Shown here: piece by piece, positions 24,433 through 32,517 of the stretch
Layout: each line of letters begins with the position of its first letter
Position numbering within the stretch: position 1 is the stretch's first letter
NCBI RefSeq assembly: GCF_046348265.1
Contig: NZ_JAXMEO010000011.1
DNA: 64,000 nucleotides
Reading direction: 5' to 3' (one strand)
Source of the DNA: Pelomonas sp937871895
GTDB lineage: Bacteria; Pseudomonadota; Gammaproteobacteria; Burkholderiales; Burkholderiaceae_C
Program-made: the position numbers and the translations under genes
Notes under the pieces: generated by a model
The model's database searches: none
The model's input: only the letters and a program-made list of their open reading frames with translations
Told to the model about the DNA's origin: nothing

Positions 24433-26862
24433 TCAGGCGCGCAGGCGTGCGCCAAGTTGCTGGGTGGCGGCGGCCGTGAGGGCGCCGATACAGGCTTCGG
24501 TGCGCTCGTCGGTGAGCGGTTGTTCGTTGTCGAGCAGTTCGAGGCGCACGGCGAGGCTGCGTTCGCCGGGCTGCAGGTCACTGCCCGCGCCGGGTGCGGG
24601 CTTGAAGACGTCAAACAGGCGCGCAGAGCGTAGCAGCGGTCCTCCGGCCTGAGTCAGCGTGGCCAGCAACGCGTCGTGCGTGACGTGTTCTCCCACCACG
24701 AGGGCGAGATCGCGTAGCACGGTCTGCTGGCGCGGCAGGGCCTGGCCTTGCGGCAGTGGGCGTTGCAGGGCGGCATCCAGCGCCAACTCAAACACGATGG
24801 GCGCGCTGCCACTGATCTCGTAGCTCTGGCGCCAACGGGGGTGCAGTTCGCCAACGATGCCGATGTCTTGCCCGTCCAGCAGCACGCGTGCGCTGCGGCC
24901 GGGGTGCAGGGCCGGGTGTTCGGCCGCGACGAAGCTGAGGCGCTGGGGCGCAAACAGAGCTTCCAGGTCGCCCTTGACGTCGTAGAAGTCCACCGCGCGG
25001 TCGCGCTGGCTCCATTGGGTCTCGTCGGCGGGGCCCCAGGCCAGGCCGCCGAGGCGCATGGGCTGGCGGATGCCGGCCACGTCGGTGGGGCCGACCTGGA
25101 TGCTGGCGTCGCGCAGGAACACGCGTCCGCACTCGAACACCCGCACGCGTGAGGCGCGCCGGCTTTGGTTGTGGCGCAGCACCTGCACCAGGCTGCCGAT
25201 CAGGCTGGTGCGCATCACGGCCAGCGGCGCGGCGATGGGGTTCAGCAGCTTGATCGGGTCGGCGCAGCCCGCCAGCTCGCGCTCCCAGCGTTCTTCGACG
25301 AAGCTGAAGTTGATGGTCTCGAAATAATCGCGTGCGGCCAGGCTGCGACGCAGCGCGTGCACGCCCTGGCGCGACTCCGAGCGCACCCGGCCGACGATGG
25401 GGGCCAGCGGTGCTGTCGAAGGCAGGCTGGGGTAGCCGAGCACGCGGATGACTTCTTCGATCAGGTCTTCTTCGATCTCGATGTCGAAGCGCCAGCTCGG
25501 CGGCGTCACGTTAAAGACGCCGTCTTGCACCGTGAAAGGCAGGCCGAGGCGGGTGAAGACGGTCTCGACCTGCACTTGGGTGATGGGCACGCCAATGACC
25601 TTGCTGGCACGTGCCACGCGCAGCGTCACGGGCTTGTAGGTCGGCACGTTGGGCGACTGGTCGTCCATGGGGCCGACCTGGGTGCTCGGGGTGCCGCAGA
25701 TGTCGAGGATCAGCTGCGTGATGCGCTCGATGTGCTCGACCGTTTGCGAGGGATCCACGCCACGCTCGAAGCGGTGGCCAGCGTCGGTCGAGAAGTTGTA
25801 GCGACGGCCACGGCCCATCACCGCTTCGGGCCACCAGAAGGCAGCTTCGACGTAGACGTTCTGTGTGTCGTCCGACACGGCGGTGTGGTCGCCACCCATG
25901 ATGCCAGCGAGCGACTCTACCTCGCGCGCATCGGCGATCACACCGACCTTCTCGTCCACGGTGATGGTGTTGCCATTCAGCAGCTTGAGCTGCTCGCCGG
26001 GCTTGCCCCAACGCACGACGAGTTCGCCGCTGATCTTGTCGAGGTCAAAGATGTGCGACGGGCGACCGAACTCGAACATCACGTAGTTCGAGATATCGAC
26101 CAGGGCCGTGACCGAGCGCTGGCCGCAGCGCTCCAGGCGCTGGACCATCCAGGCAGGCGTCGTGGCCTTGGTGTTGATGCCCTTGATGACGCGGCCCGAG
26201 AAGCGGCCGCAGAGGTCGGTGGCGTCGATGCGTGCGGGCAGTTTGTCGGTGATCGTGGCCGCGACGGCTGGGAACTCGGGCTTGAGCAGCGGCGCGCCCG
26301 TCAGTGCAGCGACCTCACGGGCGATGCCGTAGACGCTCAGGCAGTGCCCGAGGTTGGGCGTGAGCTTGAGCGTGAAGAGCGTGTCGTCCAGCAGCAGGTG
26401 CTTGCGGATGTCTGTGCCAACGACAGCGTCGCCGCCCAGTTCGAGCAGGCCGCCATGGTCCTCGCTCAGCTTGAGCTCACGCGCGGAGCACAGCATGCCG
26501 AAGCTCTCGACACCGCGCAGCTTGCCGACGCCGATCTTGAAGGGCTTGCCATCCGCGCCCGGAGGTAGCTCGGCGCCCACGGTGGCCAGCGGCACCTTGA
26601 TGCCGGCACGCGCGTTGGGCGCACCGCAAACGATTTGCAGAGGTTCGGCACCACCGGCGTTGACCTTGCAGACGCGCAGCTTGTCGGCATTGGGGTGCTG
26701 GGTGGCTTCGAGGATCTCAGCCACCACGATGCCGTGGAAGGGCGGGGCGACGGGGCGCAGCTCTTCGACCTCCATGCCGGACATCGTCAGCAACTCAGCC
26801 AGTTGCTGGGTGGACAGGGGCGGGTTGCAGAACTCGCGCAGCCAGGACTCGGGGAATTGCAT
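24433..26862 (-). CDS. pheT: Phenylalanine--tRNA ligase beta subunit
   Basis: The large subunit of the (alpha-beta)2 phenylalanyl-tRNA synthetase has 809 residues, the usual size. The N-terminal tRNA-binding/EMAP-like domain (about 40-150) includes QIVCGAPNARAG. The B3/B4 editing region, the B5 domain and a C-terminal anticodon-binding FDX-ACB domain (about 715-809) follow. It corrects Tyr-tRNA(Phe) mischarging and binds tRNA. It is 12 bases downstream of pheS. Confidence 0.97.
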   Translation of the reverse strand: MQFPESWLREFCNPPLSTQQLAELLTMSGMEVEELRPVAPPFHGIVVAEILEATQHPNADKLRVCKVNAGGAEPLQIVCGAPNARAGIKVPLATVGAELPPGADGKPFKIGVGKLRGVESFGMLCSARELKLSEDHGGLLELGGDAVVGTDIRKHLLLDDTLFTLKLTPNLGHCLSVYGIAREVAALTGAPLLKPEFPAVAATITDKLPARIDATDLCGRFSGRVIKGINTKATTPAWMVQRLERCGQRSVTALVDISNYVMFEFGRPSHIFDLDKISGELVVRWGKPGEQLKLLNGNTITVDEKVGVIADAREVESLAGIMGGDHTAVSDDTQNVYVEAAFWWPEAVMGRGRRYNFSTDAGHRFERGVDPSQTVEHIERITQLILDICGTPSTQVGPMDDQSPNVPTYKPVTLRVARASKVIGVPITQVQVETVFTRLGLPFTVQDGVFNVTPPSWRFDIEIEEDLIEEVIRVLGYPSLPSTAPLAPIVGRVRSESRQGVHALRRSLAARDYFETINFSFVEERWERELAGCADPIKLLNPIAAPLAVMRTSLIGSLVQVLRHNQSRRASRVRVFECGRVFLRDASIQVGPTDVAGIRQPMRLGGLAWGPADETQWSQRDRAVDFYDVKGDLEALFAPQRLSFVAAEHPALHPGRSARVLLDGQDIGIVGELHPRWRQSYEISGSAPIVFELALDAALQRPLPQGQALPRQQTVLRDLALVVGEHVTHDALLATLTQAGGPLLRSARLFDVFKPAPGAGSDLQPGERSLAVRLELLDNEQPLTDERTEACIGALTAAATQQLGARLRA

Positions 26863-26874
26863 AGCGGGATCGGA

Positions 26875-27918
26875 TTACTTGAACTGGGCGAGGAAGCGGA
26901 GGTCGCCGTCGAAGAAGGCGCGCAGGTCGTTGACGCCATAGCGCAGCATGGCCAGGCGGTCGATGCCCGAGCCAAACGCGAAGCCGATGTGGCGCTCGGG
27001 GTCGAGGCCCATGTTGCGAATCACTTGCGGGTGCACCTGGCCGGCGCCAGAGACCTCCAGCCAGCGGCCCTTGAGCGGACCGCTCTCGAACATGATGTCG
27101 ATCTCGGCGCTGGGTTCGGTGAAGGGGAAATAGCTCGGGCGGAAGCGCAGCTGCAGCGCGTCGGTTTCGAAGAAGGCGGTGATGAAGTTCAGGTAGACCG
27201 CCTTCAGGTCCTTGAAGGAAATGTTCTCGCCGACCCACAGGCCTTCGACCTGGTGGAACATCGGCGAGTGCGTGGCGTCGCTGTCCACGCGGTAGGTGCG
27301 GCCCGGGGCGATGACACGGATCTCGGGCATCGTGTCTTGACCGGCGTAGCGCTTGGCATGGGCCTGCGCATAGCGGATCTGCATCGGGCTGGTGTGCGGG
27401 CGCAGGTTGAGCCAACTTCCGTTCTCGTCCTTCATGTCGACGTAGAAGGTGTCCTGCATCGACCGGGCGGGGTGGTTCTCGGGGTTGTTCAGCGACGAGA
27501 AGCTGAACCAGTCGGTCTCGATCTCTGGGCCGTCGGCGACCTCAAAGCCCATGGATCCGAAGATCGCTTCGATGCGCTCCATCGCACGCGTGATGGGGTG
27601 TAGACCTCCGGTGCCGCGCTGACGGCCGGGGAGGGTGACATCGAGTGCTTCGGCCTTGAGTTGCTGCTCCAACTCGGCGTTGGCGAGTGCCTCACGGCGG
27701 GCCGTGAGGGCGGCTTCGATGGCTGTCTTGATCTGGTTGATCTCGGCGCCGCGGGTCTTCTTTTCCTCGATGCTCAGGGCGCCGAGGCCCTTCATCAGTT
27801 CGGTCACGCGGCCGGATTTGCCGAGGAAGCGTGCCTTGGCGTTTTCGAGTTCGGCGGGCGTGGGCGCGGCGGCAAAGTCGCTGCGGGCCGCATCTAGAAG
27901 AGCGTCGAGATCAGACAT
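26875..27918 (-). CDS. pheS: Phenylalanine--tRNA ligase alpha subunit
   Basis: This is the catalytic class II subunit, 347 residues. A coiled-coil N-terminal arm (about 1-90) is followed by the active-site domain. Motif 2 (LLRPHTSPMQIRYAQ-like region) is present as LNLRPHTSPMQIRYA, and motif 3 as GFAFGSGIDRLAMLRYG. Two hairpins lie between rplT and this start, one with a U tail, so expression may be partly separate from the upstream ribosomal genes. No phenylalanine-rich leader frame was found there. Confidence 0.97.
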   Translation of the reverse strand: MSDLDALLDAARSDFAAAPTPAELENAKARFLGKSGRVTELMKGLGALSIEEKKTRGAEINQIKTAIEAALTARREALANAELEQQLKAEALDVTLPGRQRGTGGLHPITRAMERIEAIFGSMGFEVADGPEIETDWFSFSSLNNPENHPARSMQDTFYVDMKDENGSWLNLRPHTSPMQIRYAQAHAKRYAGQDTMPEIRVIAPGRTYRVDSDATHSPMFHQVEGLWVGENISFKDLKAVYLNFITAFFETDALQLRFRPSYFPFTEPSAEIDIMFESGPLKGRWLEVSGAGQVHPQVIRNMGLDPERHIGFAFGSGIDRLAMLRYGVNDLRAFFDGDLRFLAQFK

Positions 27919-27931
27919 TCGGAATCAGGAA

Positions 27932-27963
27932 ATAAAAAGAGGCCGGTCACTGGGTGACCGGCC
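27932..27963 (-). terminator. Terminator-like hairpin between rplT and pheS
   Basis: The perfect 10-base arms GGCCGGTCAC (27941-27950) and GTGACCGGCC (27954-27963) enclose a 3-base loop. On the minus strand a TCTTTTTATTT tail follows. It lies about 20-40 bases before the pheS start and should terminate part of the thrS-infC-rpmI-rplT transcript. Confidence 0.75.
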
Positions 27964-27972
27964 CCTCAAAAG

Positions 27973-28007
27973 TTGCGAATCCCGACCGGAGTCGGGATGG
28001 GTCGCAA
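27973..28007 (-). other. Second hairpin directly after the rplT stop
   Basis: ATCCCGAC (27979-27986) and GTCGGGAT (27991-27998) pair over a 4-base loop. The outer arms TTGCGA (27973-27978) and TCGCAA (28002-28007) extend the stem past a 3-base bulge. It begins at the base next to the rplT stop codon. It has no U tract of its own and may protect the upstream mRNA end. Confidence 0.6.
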
Positions 28008-28364
28008 TCAGGCGAGCGCGGCCTTCACCTTGGCGAAGATGCTGGCAAAGCCAGCCGGGTCGTTGACGGCCAGATCGGCGAGGACCTTGCGGTCAATCTC
28101 GATCTGGGCCTTCTTCAGACCCGCCACGAACTTGCTGTAGGACAGCCCGAGGCCACGCGAGGCGGCATTGATACGGGCGATCCAGAGCTGACGGAAGACG
28201 CGCTTCTTGGTGCGGCGGTCACGGTAGGCGTATTGACCCGCCTTCATCACCGCCTGCTTGGCGATGCGGAAGACGTTCTTACGACGACCGCGGAAGCCCT
28301 TGGCCAGGGCCAGGACCTTCTTGTGACGGGCGCGAGCGGTAACACCACGTTTGACGCGAGGCAT
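28008..28364 (-). CDS. rplT: 50S ribosomal protein L20
   Basis: L20 is needed early in assembly of the 50S subunit. The 118 residues are highly basic and match the family throughout (MPRVKRGVTARARHKKVL, RQLWIARINAASRGLGLSYS). It follows rpmI by 27 bases and is preceded by a GGAG-type ribosome site. Confidence 0.98.
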   Translation of the reverse strand: MPRVKRGVTARARHKKVLALAKGFRGRRKNVFRIAKQAVMKAGQYAYRDRRTKKRVFRQLWIARINAASRGLGLSYSKFVAGLKKAQIEIDRKVLADLAVNDPAGFASIFAKVKAALA

Positions 28365-28391
28365 GTGTTTCTCCTTTGAGTCTTGGTGGGG

Positions 28392-28595
28392 TTACAGGCC
28401 GGCGAAAGGCAACATTTGAGCCATGTGGCCCATGTTGGTTTCGTGCACGTTCACGGCGCCGCGAAGCTGACGCTTGTTCTTCGTGGTCTTCTTGGTCAGG
28501 ATGTGGCGCTTGAACGCCTGACCGCGCTTGACGGTGCCACCCGGACGAACGCGAAAACGCTTTTTCGCGCTGCTCTTGGTCTTCATCTTGGGCAT
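28392..28595 (-). CDS. rpmI: 50S ribosomal protein L35
   Basis: L35 is a small basic large-subunit protein of 67 residues (MPKMKTKSSAKKRFRVRP at the start, then a KRGQAFKRHIL stretch). AAGGAG lies just before its ATG. It sits in the standard infC-rpmI-rplT order, 118 bases after infC. Confidence 0.98.
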   Translation of the reverse strand: MPKMKTKSSAKKRFRVRPGGTVKRGQAFKRHILTKKTTKNKRQLRGAVNVHETNMGHMAQMLPFAGL

Positions 28596-28713
28596 GTGAT
28601 GCTCCTTCTTCGTTGTGTCCCTGGGGCGGTGTCGGAGAGCCCGGCACGCTTGTTGGCCTCAGGAGACTTGTGATCCGGCGGGCGACCAAACCCACCGGCC
28701 AAACTGCAAAACC

Positions 28714-29259
28714 TTACTTCCGCTTCGGGGCCAGCACCATGATCATTTGCCGGCCCTCCAGCTTGGGCATGTGCTCCACCATCGCCACGTCGGCCAGTTC
28801 ATCGCGGATGCGCTCCAGGAGTCGCATGCCGATCTCCTGGTGCGTGATCTCGCGGCCCCGGAAGCGCAGCGTGACCTTGCCTTTGTCGCCGTCTTCGGCG
28901 ATGAAACGGCGCAGGTTGCGCATCTTGATGAGGTAGTCGCCTTCGTCCGTGCCCGGACGGAATTTGACTTCCTTGATCTCGATGATCTTCTGCTTGGCCT
29001 TGGCCTCCGCAGCGCGCTTTTGCTCCTGGTACTTGAACTTGCCGTAGTCCATCAGCCGGCACACAGGCGGGTTCGCCGTCGCCGAGATCTCGACGAGGTC
29101 CACGTCCATGTCGCCCGCCATGCGTAGGGCTTCCTGGATGGAAACGACGCCGATGGGCTCGTTCTCGGGGCCGTTGAGGCGAACCTCGGGAGCCATGATT
29201 TCGCGATTCAGTCGGTGCTTGCGCTCCGGGATGGCACGACGGTCGGCAAAAGTAGCGAT
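28714..29259 (-). CDS. infC: Translation initiation factor IF-3 (ATC start codon)
   Basis: IF-3 keeps 30S subunits free and checks start codons. The conserved sequence begins 21 codons before the first ATG (29196). Reading upstream gives ATFADRRAIPERKHRLNREI, the normal IF-3 N-terminus, starting at an ATC codon (29257-29259) with AAAGG upstream. This gives 181 residues, the family length; starting at the ATG would remove part of the N-domain. Rare AUU/AUC starts are the known device by which IF-3 represses its own synthesis. It lies 68 bases after thrS. Confidence 0.93.
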   Translation of the reverse strand: MATFADRRAIPERKHRLNREIMAPEVRLNGPENEPIGVVSIQEALRMAGDMDVDLVEISATANPPVCRLMDYGKFKYQEQKRAAEAKAKQKIIEIKEVKFRPGTDEGDYLIKMRNLRRFIAEDGDKGKVTLRFRGREITHQEIGMRLLERIRDELADVAMVEHMPKLEGRQMIMVLAPKRK

Positions 29260-29276
29260 GGTGAAAACCTTTCGTC

Positions 29277-29299
29277 GGGTGCCTCAGGCGCTGGCACCC
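29277..29299 (-). promoter_or_regulatory. Stem-loop in the infC leader
   Basis: GGGTGCC (29277-29283) and GGCACCC (29293-29299) form a perfect 7-base stem over a 9-base loop. It ends about 17 bases before the ATC start of infC. A T-rich run precedes it on the minus strand, so it is not a terminator. It may shape access to the infC ribosome site. Confidence 0.4.
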
Positions 29300-29327
29300 A
29301 GAAAAAACAAAACGCGCCCGAACGAGG

Positions 29328-31235
29328 TCAGACCTTGGTGGCGATGTCTGCGGAGATCCTGGTGAGGAAGTCCTGCAAGGGCATCACCCCCAGATCCTGG
29401 TTGCCTCGGGCGCGCACCGCAACGCTGCCATTTGCCTTCTCCTTGTCACCCACGACGAGGATGTACGGCAGCTTTTGGACGGAATGCGCGCGAATTTTAT
29501 AGGTGATTTTCTCGTTGCGCAAATCAGCTTGAGCCCTAAGCCCTTGTTTTTGCAGCGATTTCACGACTTCCTGGACGTAGTCGGCCTGCGCATCCGTGAT
29601 ATTGCAGACCACGACCTGGGTCGGAGCCAGCCAAACCGGCAGCGCGCCAGCGTGTTGCTCGATCAAGATGCCGATGAAACGCTCCAGGCTGCCGACGATG
29701 GCGCGGTGCAGCATCAGGGGGCGTTTGTGCTCGCCGTCTTCGCCCACGTACTCGGCGTCGAGGCGCTCGGGCATGTTGGGGTCCACCTGGATGGTGCCGC
29801 ACTGCCACTCACGCCCGAGCGCGTCCTTCAGCGTGTATTCGATCTTCGGGCCGTAGAAGGCGCCTTCGCCAGGCAGGTAGGTGAAGTCGCAGCCAGAGGC
29901 CTTGAGGCCCTCGGCCAGCGCGGCTTCGGCCTTGTCCCAGCTCTCCTCGGTGCCGATGCGTTTTTCGGGGCGCGTCGAGAGCTTGTAGATGATGTCGTTG
30001 AAGCCGAAGTCCTTGTAGACCTTCTGCAGCAGGGTCGTGAAGGCCGTGACCTCGGCCTGGATCTGGTCTTCAGTACAGAAGATGTGGCCGTCGTCCTGCG
30101 TGAAGCCGCGCACGCGCATGATGCCGTGCAGGCCGCCTGTGGGCTCGTTGCGGTGGCACTGGCCGAACTCGCCGAAGCGCAGTGGGAGGTCGCGGTAGCT
30201 CTTGACGCCCTGCTTGAAGATCAGGATGTGGCCCGGGCAGTTCATCGGCTTGAGCGCGTAGTCGCGCTTCTCCGATTCCGTCGTGAACATGTTCTCGCGG
30301 TACTTGTCCCAGTGGCCAGTCTTCTCCCACAGCGTCTTGTCGAGGATCTGCGGACCCTTGACCTCCTGGTAGCCGTTGTCGCGGTACACGCGGCGCATGT
30401 ATTGCTCGACTTCTTGCCACACCGTCCAGCCCTTGGGGTGCCAGAAGACGACGCCAGGGGCGTGTTCGTCGATGTGAAAGAGATCGAGTTCGCGGCCCAG
30501 CTTGCGGTGGTCGCGCTTCTCGGCCTCTTCGAGCATCGTCAGGTACTTCTGCAGGTCGTCCTTGCTCGTCCAGGCCGTGCCATAGACGCGCTGCAGCATC
30601 TCGTTGCGGTGGTCGCCGCGCCAGTAGGCGCCGGCCACCTTCATCAGCTTGAAGTGCTTGAGCTTGCCCGTGCTGGGCACATGCGGGCCACGGCAGAGGT
30701 CTTCAAACTTGCCCTCGCGGTACAGGCTCACGTCCTCGTTGGTCGGAATGCTCTCGATGATCTCGGCCTTGTAGTGCTCGCCGAGGCTCTTGAAGTAGGC
30801 CACCGCCTCATCGCGCGGCAGCACACGGCGCTCGACCTTCTCGTCCTTCTTCGCCAGTTCAACCATCTTGGATTCGATGGCGGCCAGGTCCTCGGGGGTG
30901 AAGGGACGCTTGTACGAAAAGTCGTAATAGAAGCCGTGCTCGATGACCGGGCCGATGGTGACCTGGGCTTCGGGGAAGAGCTCCTTCACCGCGTAGGCCA
31001 GCAAATGGGCCGTCGAGTGGCGGATCAGGTCGAGGCCGTCGGCGTCCTTCTCAGTGATGATCGCCAGGCTGGCGTCTTGGCTGATGACGTGGGAGAGGTC
31101 AACGAGCTTGCCGTCGACACGGCCGCCGAGGGCCGCTTTGGCCAGGCCGGCGCCGATGCTGGCGGCCACGTCGCCCACCGTCAGCGGCGCGGGGTACTCA
31201 CGGCGCGAGCCGTCGGGGAGTTGAATCGCAATCAT
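29328..31235 (-). CDS. thrS: Threonine--tRNA ligase
   Basis: ThrRS charges tRNA-Thr and has 635 residues, as expected. The N-terminal TGS domain (about 1-62) precedes an editing domain with HSTAHLLAYAVKELFP. The catalytic core keeps zinc-site MNCPGH and GLHGIMRVRGFTQDDGH, and the anticodon-binding domain is at the C-terminus. It heads the minus-strand translation operon. A leader peptide with six Thr codons and an attenuator stand in front of it, which is unlike E. coli, where ThrRS represses its own mRNA translationally. Confidence 0.98.
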   Translation of the reverse strand: MIAIQLPDGSRREYPAPLTVGDVAASIGAGLAKAALGGRVDGKLVDLSHVISQDASLAIITEKDADGLDLIRHSTAHLLAYAVKELFPEAQVTIGPVIEHGFYYDFSYKRPFTPEDLAAIESKMVELAKKDEKVERRVLPRDEAVAYFKSLGEHYKAEIIESIPTNEDVSLYREGKFEDLCRGPHVPSTGKLKHFKLMKVAGAYWRGDHRNEMLQRVYGTAWTSKDDLQKYLTMLEEAEKRDHRKLGRELDLFHIDEHAPGVVFWHPKGWTVWQEVEQYMRRVYRDNGYQEVKGPQILDKTLWEKTGHWDKYRENMFTTESEKRDYALKPMNCPGHILIFKQGVKSYRDLPLRFGEFGQCHRNEPTGGLHGIMRVRGFTQDDGHIFCTEDQIQAEVTAFTTLLQKVYKDFGFNDIIYKLSTRPEKRIGTEESWDKAEAALAEGLKASGCDFTYLPGEGAFYGPKIEYTLKDALGREWQCGTIQVDPNMPERLDAEYVGEDGEHKRPLMLHRAIVGSLERFIGILIEQHAGALPVWLAPTQVVVCNITDAQADYVQEVVKSLQKQGLRAQADLRNEKITYKIRAHSVQKLPYILVVGDKEKANGSVAVRARGNQDLGVMPLQDFLTRISADIATKV

Positions 31236-31249
31236 GGGGAATCCTTGGG

Positions 31250-31286
31250 GCTGAAAAACAAAAAGCGCGGCCGGGTGCCGCGCTTT
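31250..31286 (-). terminator. Attenuator terminator in the thrS leader
   Basis: On the minus strand, AAAGCGCGGC (31286-31277) and its complement GCCGCGCTTT (31271-31262) form a perfect 10-base stem with a 5-base loop. A T tract follows (31261-31253, TTTTGTTTTT-like). It lies 46 bases after the Thr leader frame and about 15 bases before the thrS start. There is no gene to end here except the leader, so it fits a regulated terminator. Confidence 0.85.
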
Positions 31287-31365
31287 GTTTGTGTGCCCGT
31301 GAAGGGCGAAAGGCGTGACAAGCCGCGGCCGACTATTCCGTGGTGACGGTCGGGGTAGTTCGCGG
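31277..31365 (-). promoter_or_regulatory. Alternative pairings (1:2 and antiterminator 2:3) of the thrS attenuator
   Basis: Region 1 lies inside the Thr codons: CCGCG (31365-31361) and CCGAC (31353-31349). It can pair with region 2, GTCGG (31333-31329) and CGCGG (31327-31323). Region 2 can instead pair with the terminator's 5' arm: nine pairs between 31329-31320 and 31285-31277 with a single bulged G at 31323. That pairing excludes the terminator. A ribosome stalled on Thr codons would mask region 1 and favour the antiterminator. The pairings were drawn by eye, without energy calculation. Confidence 0.65.
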
Positions 31366-31371
31366 TGTCAT
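31333..31371 (-). CDS. thrS leader peptide (12 residues, six threonines)
   Basis: The frame ATG to TAG encodes MTPRTTPTVTTE. Six of the twelve codons are threonine (ACA, ACT, three ACC, ACG). GAGAAAGG lies about ten bases before the ATG and a -10-like TAGAAT about 45 bases before it. The frame is followed by competing hairpins and a U-tailed terminator in front of thrS. This is the layout of an amino-acid leader peptide such as ThrL or PheM. The stop codon falls at the edge of region 2, where a terminating ribosome would favour the terminator. Confidence 0.75.
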   Translation of the reverse strand: MTPRTTPTVTTE

Positions 31372-31414
31372 AACCAGGGTGCCTTTCTCGCTCTTGCTGT
31401 CGAAGGGAGCCGCG

Positions 31415-31420
31415 ATTCTA
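31415..31420 (-). promoter_or_regulatory. -10 element of the thrS operon promoter
   Basis: TAGAAT on the minus strand overlaps the stop codon of the upstream patatin gene. The -35 is weak (GTGCAA-like at a 15-base spacing). Transcription would start near 31408, giving about 37 bases before the leader peptide ATG. Confidence 0.45.
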
Positions 31421-32506
31421 CGGGAGGGGTTCGGCTTGCACCGAGGGCTGACGCGTCAACGCGTCAAAGGCTTCGGCCAGGCGCGCGCTCTCAAGCACCG
31501 CCCGGCGCCAATGGGCCTGCCGGGTGGCCTCGTCCAGGCGCATGAAGTCATTGCGGTCCGGCAGCTTGCCGTCAGGCAGGCTGGCCACCCAGTCGGGGTG
31601 GGGCACAAGCAGCACCAGGTTGTCGAGAAAAGGCGTGGCGCGGTGGCGGCGCTTCAGGGCCTTGTCGAGCCAACCGGGCACGACATGGGGCTGGAAATGG
31701 GGGTAGAGCACCAACGGCGTCGCGGTAGCCAGCAGCGGGCGGTAGTCGAGGTGCAGGTGGTAGTCGGTGATGCCGCCGTCCCAGTAAGCACCGGGCGGTG
31801 CGCCGGGCACGTCCTGCTGGGCTCGTAGCCAGAACGGGATCGAGCAGCTGGCGAGCAGCGCAGGGCGCAGATTGGTGGCCGAGAGCTCGACACGCTGGGT
31901 GGGGAAGTCGGCCAGCGGCAAAGGCAAGGGCGAGCGGCCGTCTGAGAACACGACGCGGTCCAACCAATGACCCAGCCCGGTTCGATGGACCAGATTGCTG
32001 GCAAACGCGCCCGCATAGCCGGCCGGCGTGCGCCAGCGGCCTTCGTGCCGGAGCAGCGGATGCCGGCCCCGTGAGGTGACCACGTGCAGACGCCAACGCG
32101 GATGGCTGAGCACCTCACTTTCACGGCCAGCAAACCAGACGGTCAGGATGTCGCCAAAGCGCTCGCTGACGTGGTCGGGGCGCGGGCGCTTCTCGCCGGG
32201 CGGGGTGTCGTAGCGCTGGGTGACATAGGCCTCGGCCATGTCACGGAAGGCGGCGTCGGCGTCCGCATGCGCCCGGGCGGCCGTGGCCATGCGCCAGGCC
32301 CCGATGCTGGCGCCCACGAGGTGGACGGGCTGCTGGCTGCGCATGAGCCACTCGCCAAACAGGAAGCGATCCAGGCCGTTGAGCACCAGGCCCTTGGGGC
32401 CACCCGCTGCGGCCGGGATGAGGCCCACGTCTGCTGGCTGCAGCCCCTGCTCGGCCAGCCGCTGACGGGCAGCCGGCCCGGCCAGGATGCGCAGCACCTT
32501 GGCCAT
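31418..32506 (-). CDS. Patatin-like phospholipase family protein
   Basis: This is a 362-residue soluble patatin-type hydrolase. The glycine-rich loop PAAAGGPKGLVL (about 31-42) is followed by the nucleophile elbow GASIG with Ser67. The dyad aspartate is Asp243 in YWDGGITDYH. There is no signal peptide or membrane segment. Phospholipase A activity is expected from the family; the substrate is not known. It lies 11 bases downstream of the TonB receptor on the same strand and may share its transcript. Confidence 0.85.
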   Translation of the reverse strand: MAKVLRILAGPAARQRLAEQGLQPADVGLIPAAAGGPKGLVLNGLDRFLFGEWLMRSQQPVHLVGASIGAWRMATAARAHADADAAFRDMAEAYVTQRYDTPPGEKRPRPDHVSERFGDILTVWFAGRESEVLSHPRWRLHVVTSRGRHPLLRHEGRWRTPAGYAGAFASNLVHRTGLGHWLDRVVFSDGRSPLPLPLADFPTQRVELSATNLRPALLASCSIPFWLRAQQDVPGAPPGAYWDGGITDYHLHLDYRPLLATATPLVLYPHFQPHVVPGWLDKALKRRHRATPFLDNLVLLVPHPDWVASLPDGKLPDRNDFMRLDEATRQAHWRRAVLESARLAEAFDALTRQPSVQAEPLP

Positions 32507-32517
32507 CTAGGCGGCGG

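Noticed and set aside
25165..26568. A long plus-strand frame opposite pheT
   Set aside because: It has no domain and is rich in Gln/His/Asp/Val as expected for the complement of pheT.
27960..28007. Possible Phe leader peptide before pheS
   Set aside because: The only short frame (TTG start, 13 codons) contains a single Phe codon, so a PheM-like leader is not supported.
29475..31346. A 623-codon open frame on the plus strand
   Set aside because: It is the shadow of thrS; every part lies opposite conserved ThrRS sequence.
31372..31420. T-box or tRNA gene upstream of thrS
   Set aside because: No cloverleaf, T-box sequence or tRNA-like arm could be drawn; the Thr codon leader explains the layout better.
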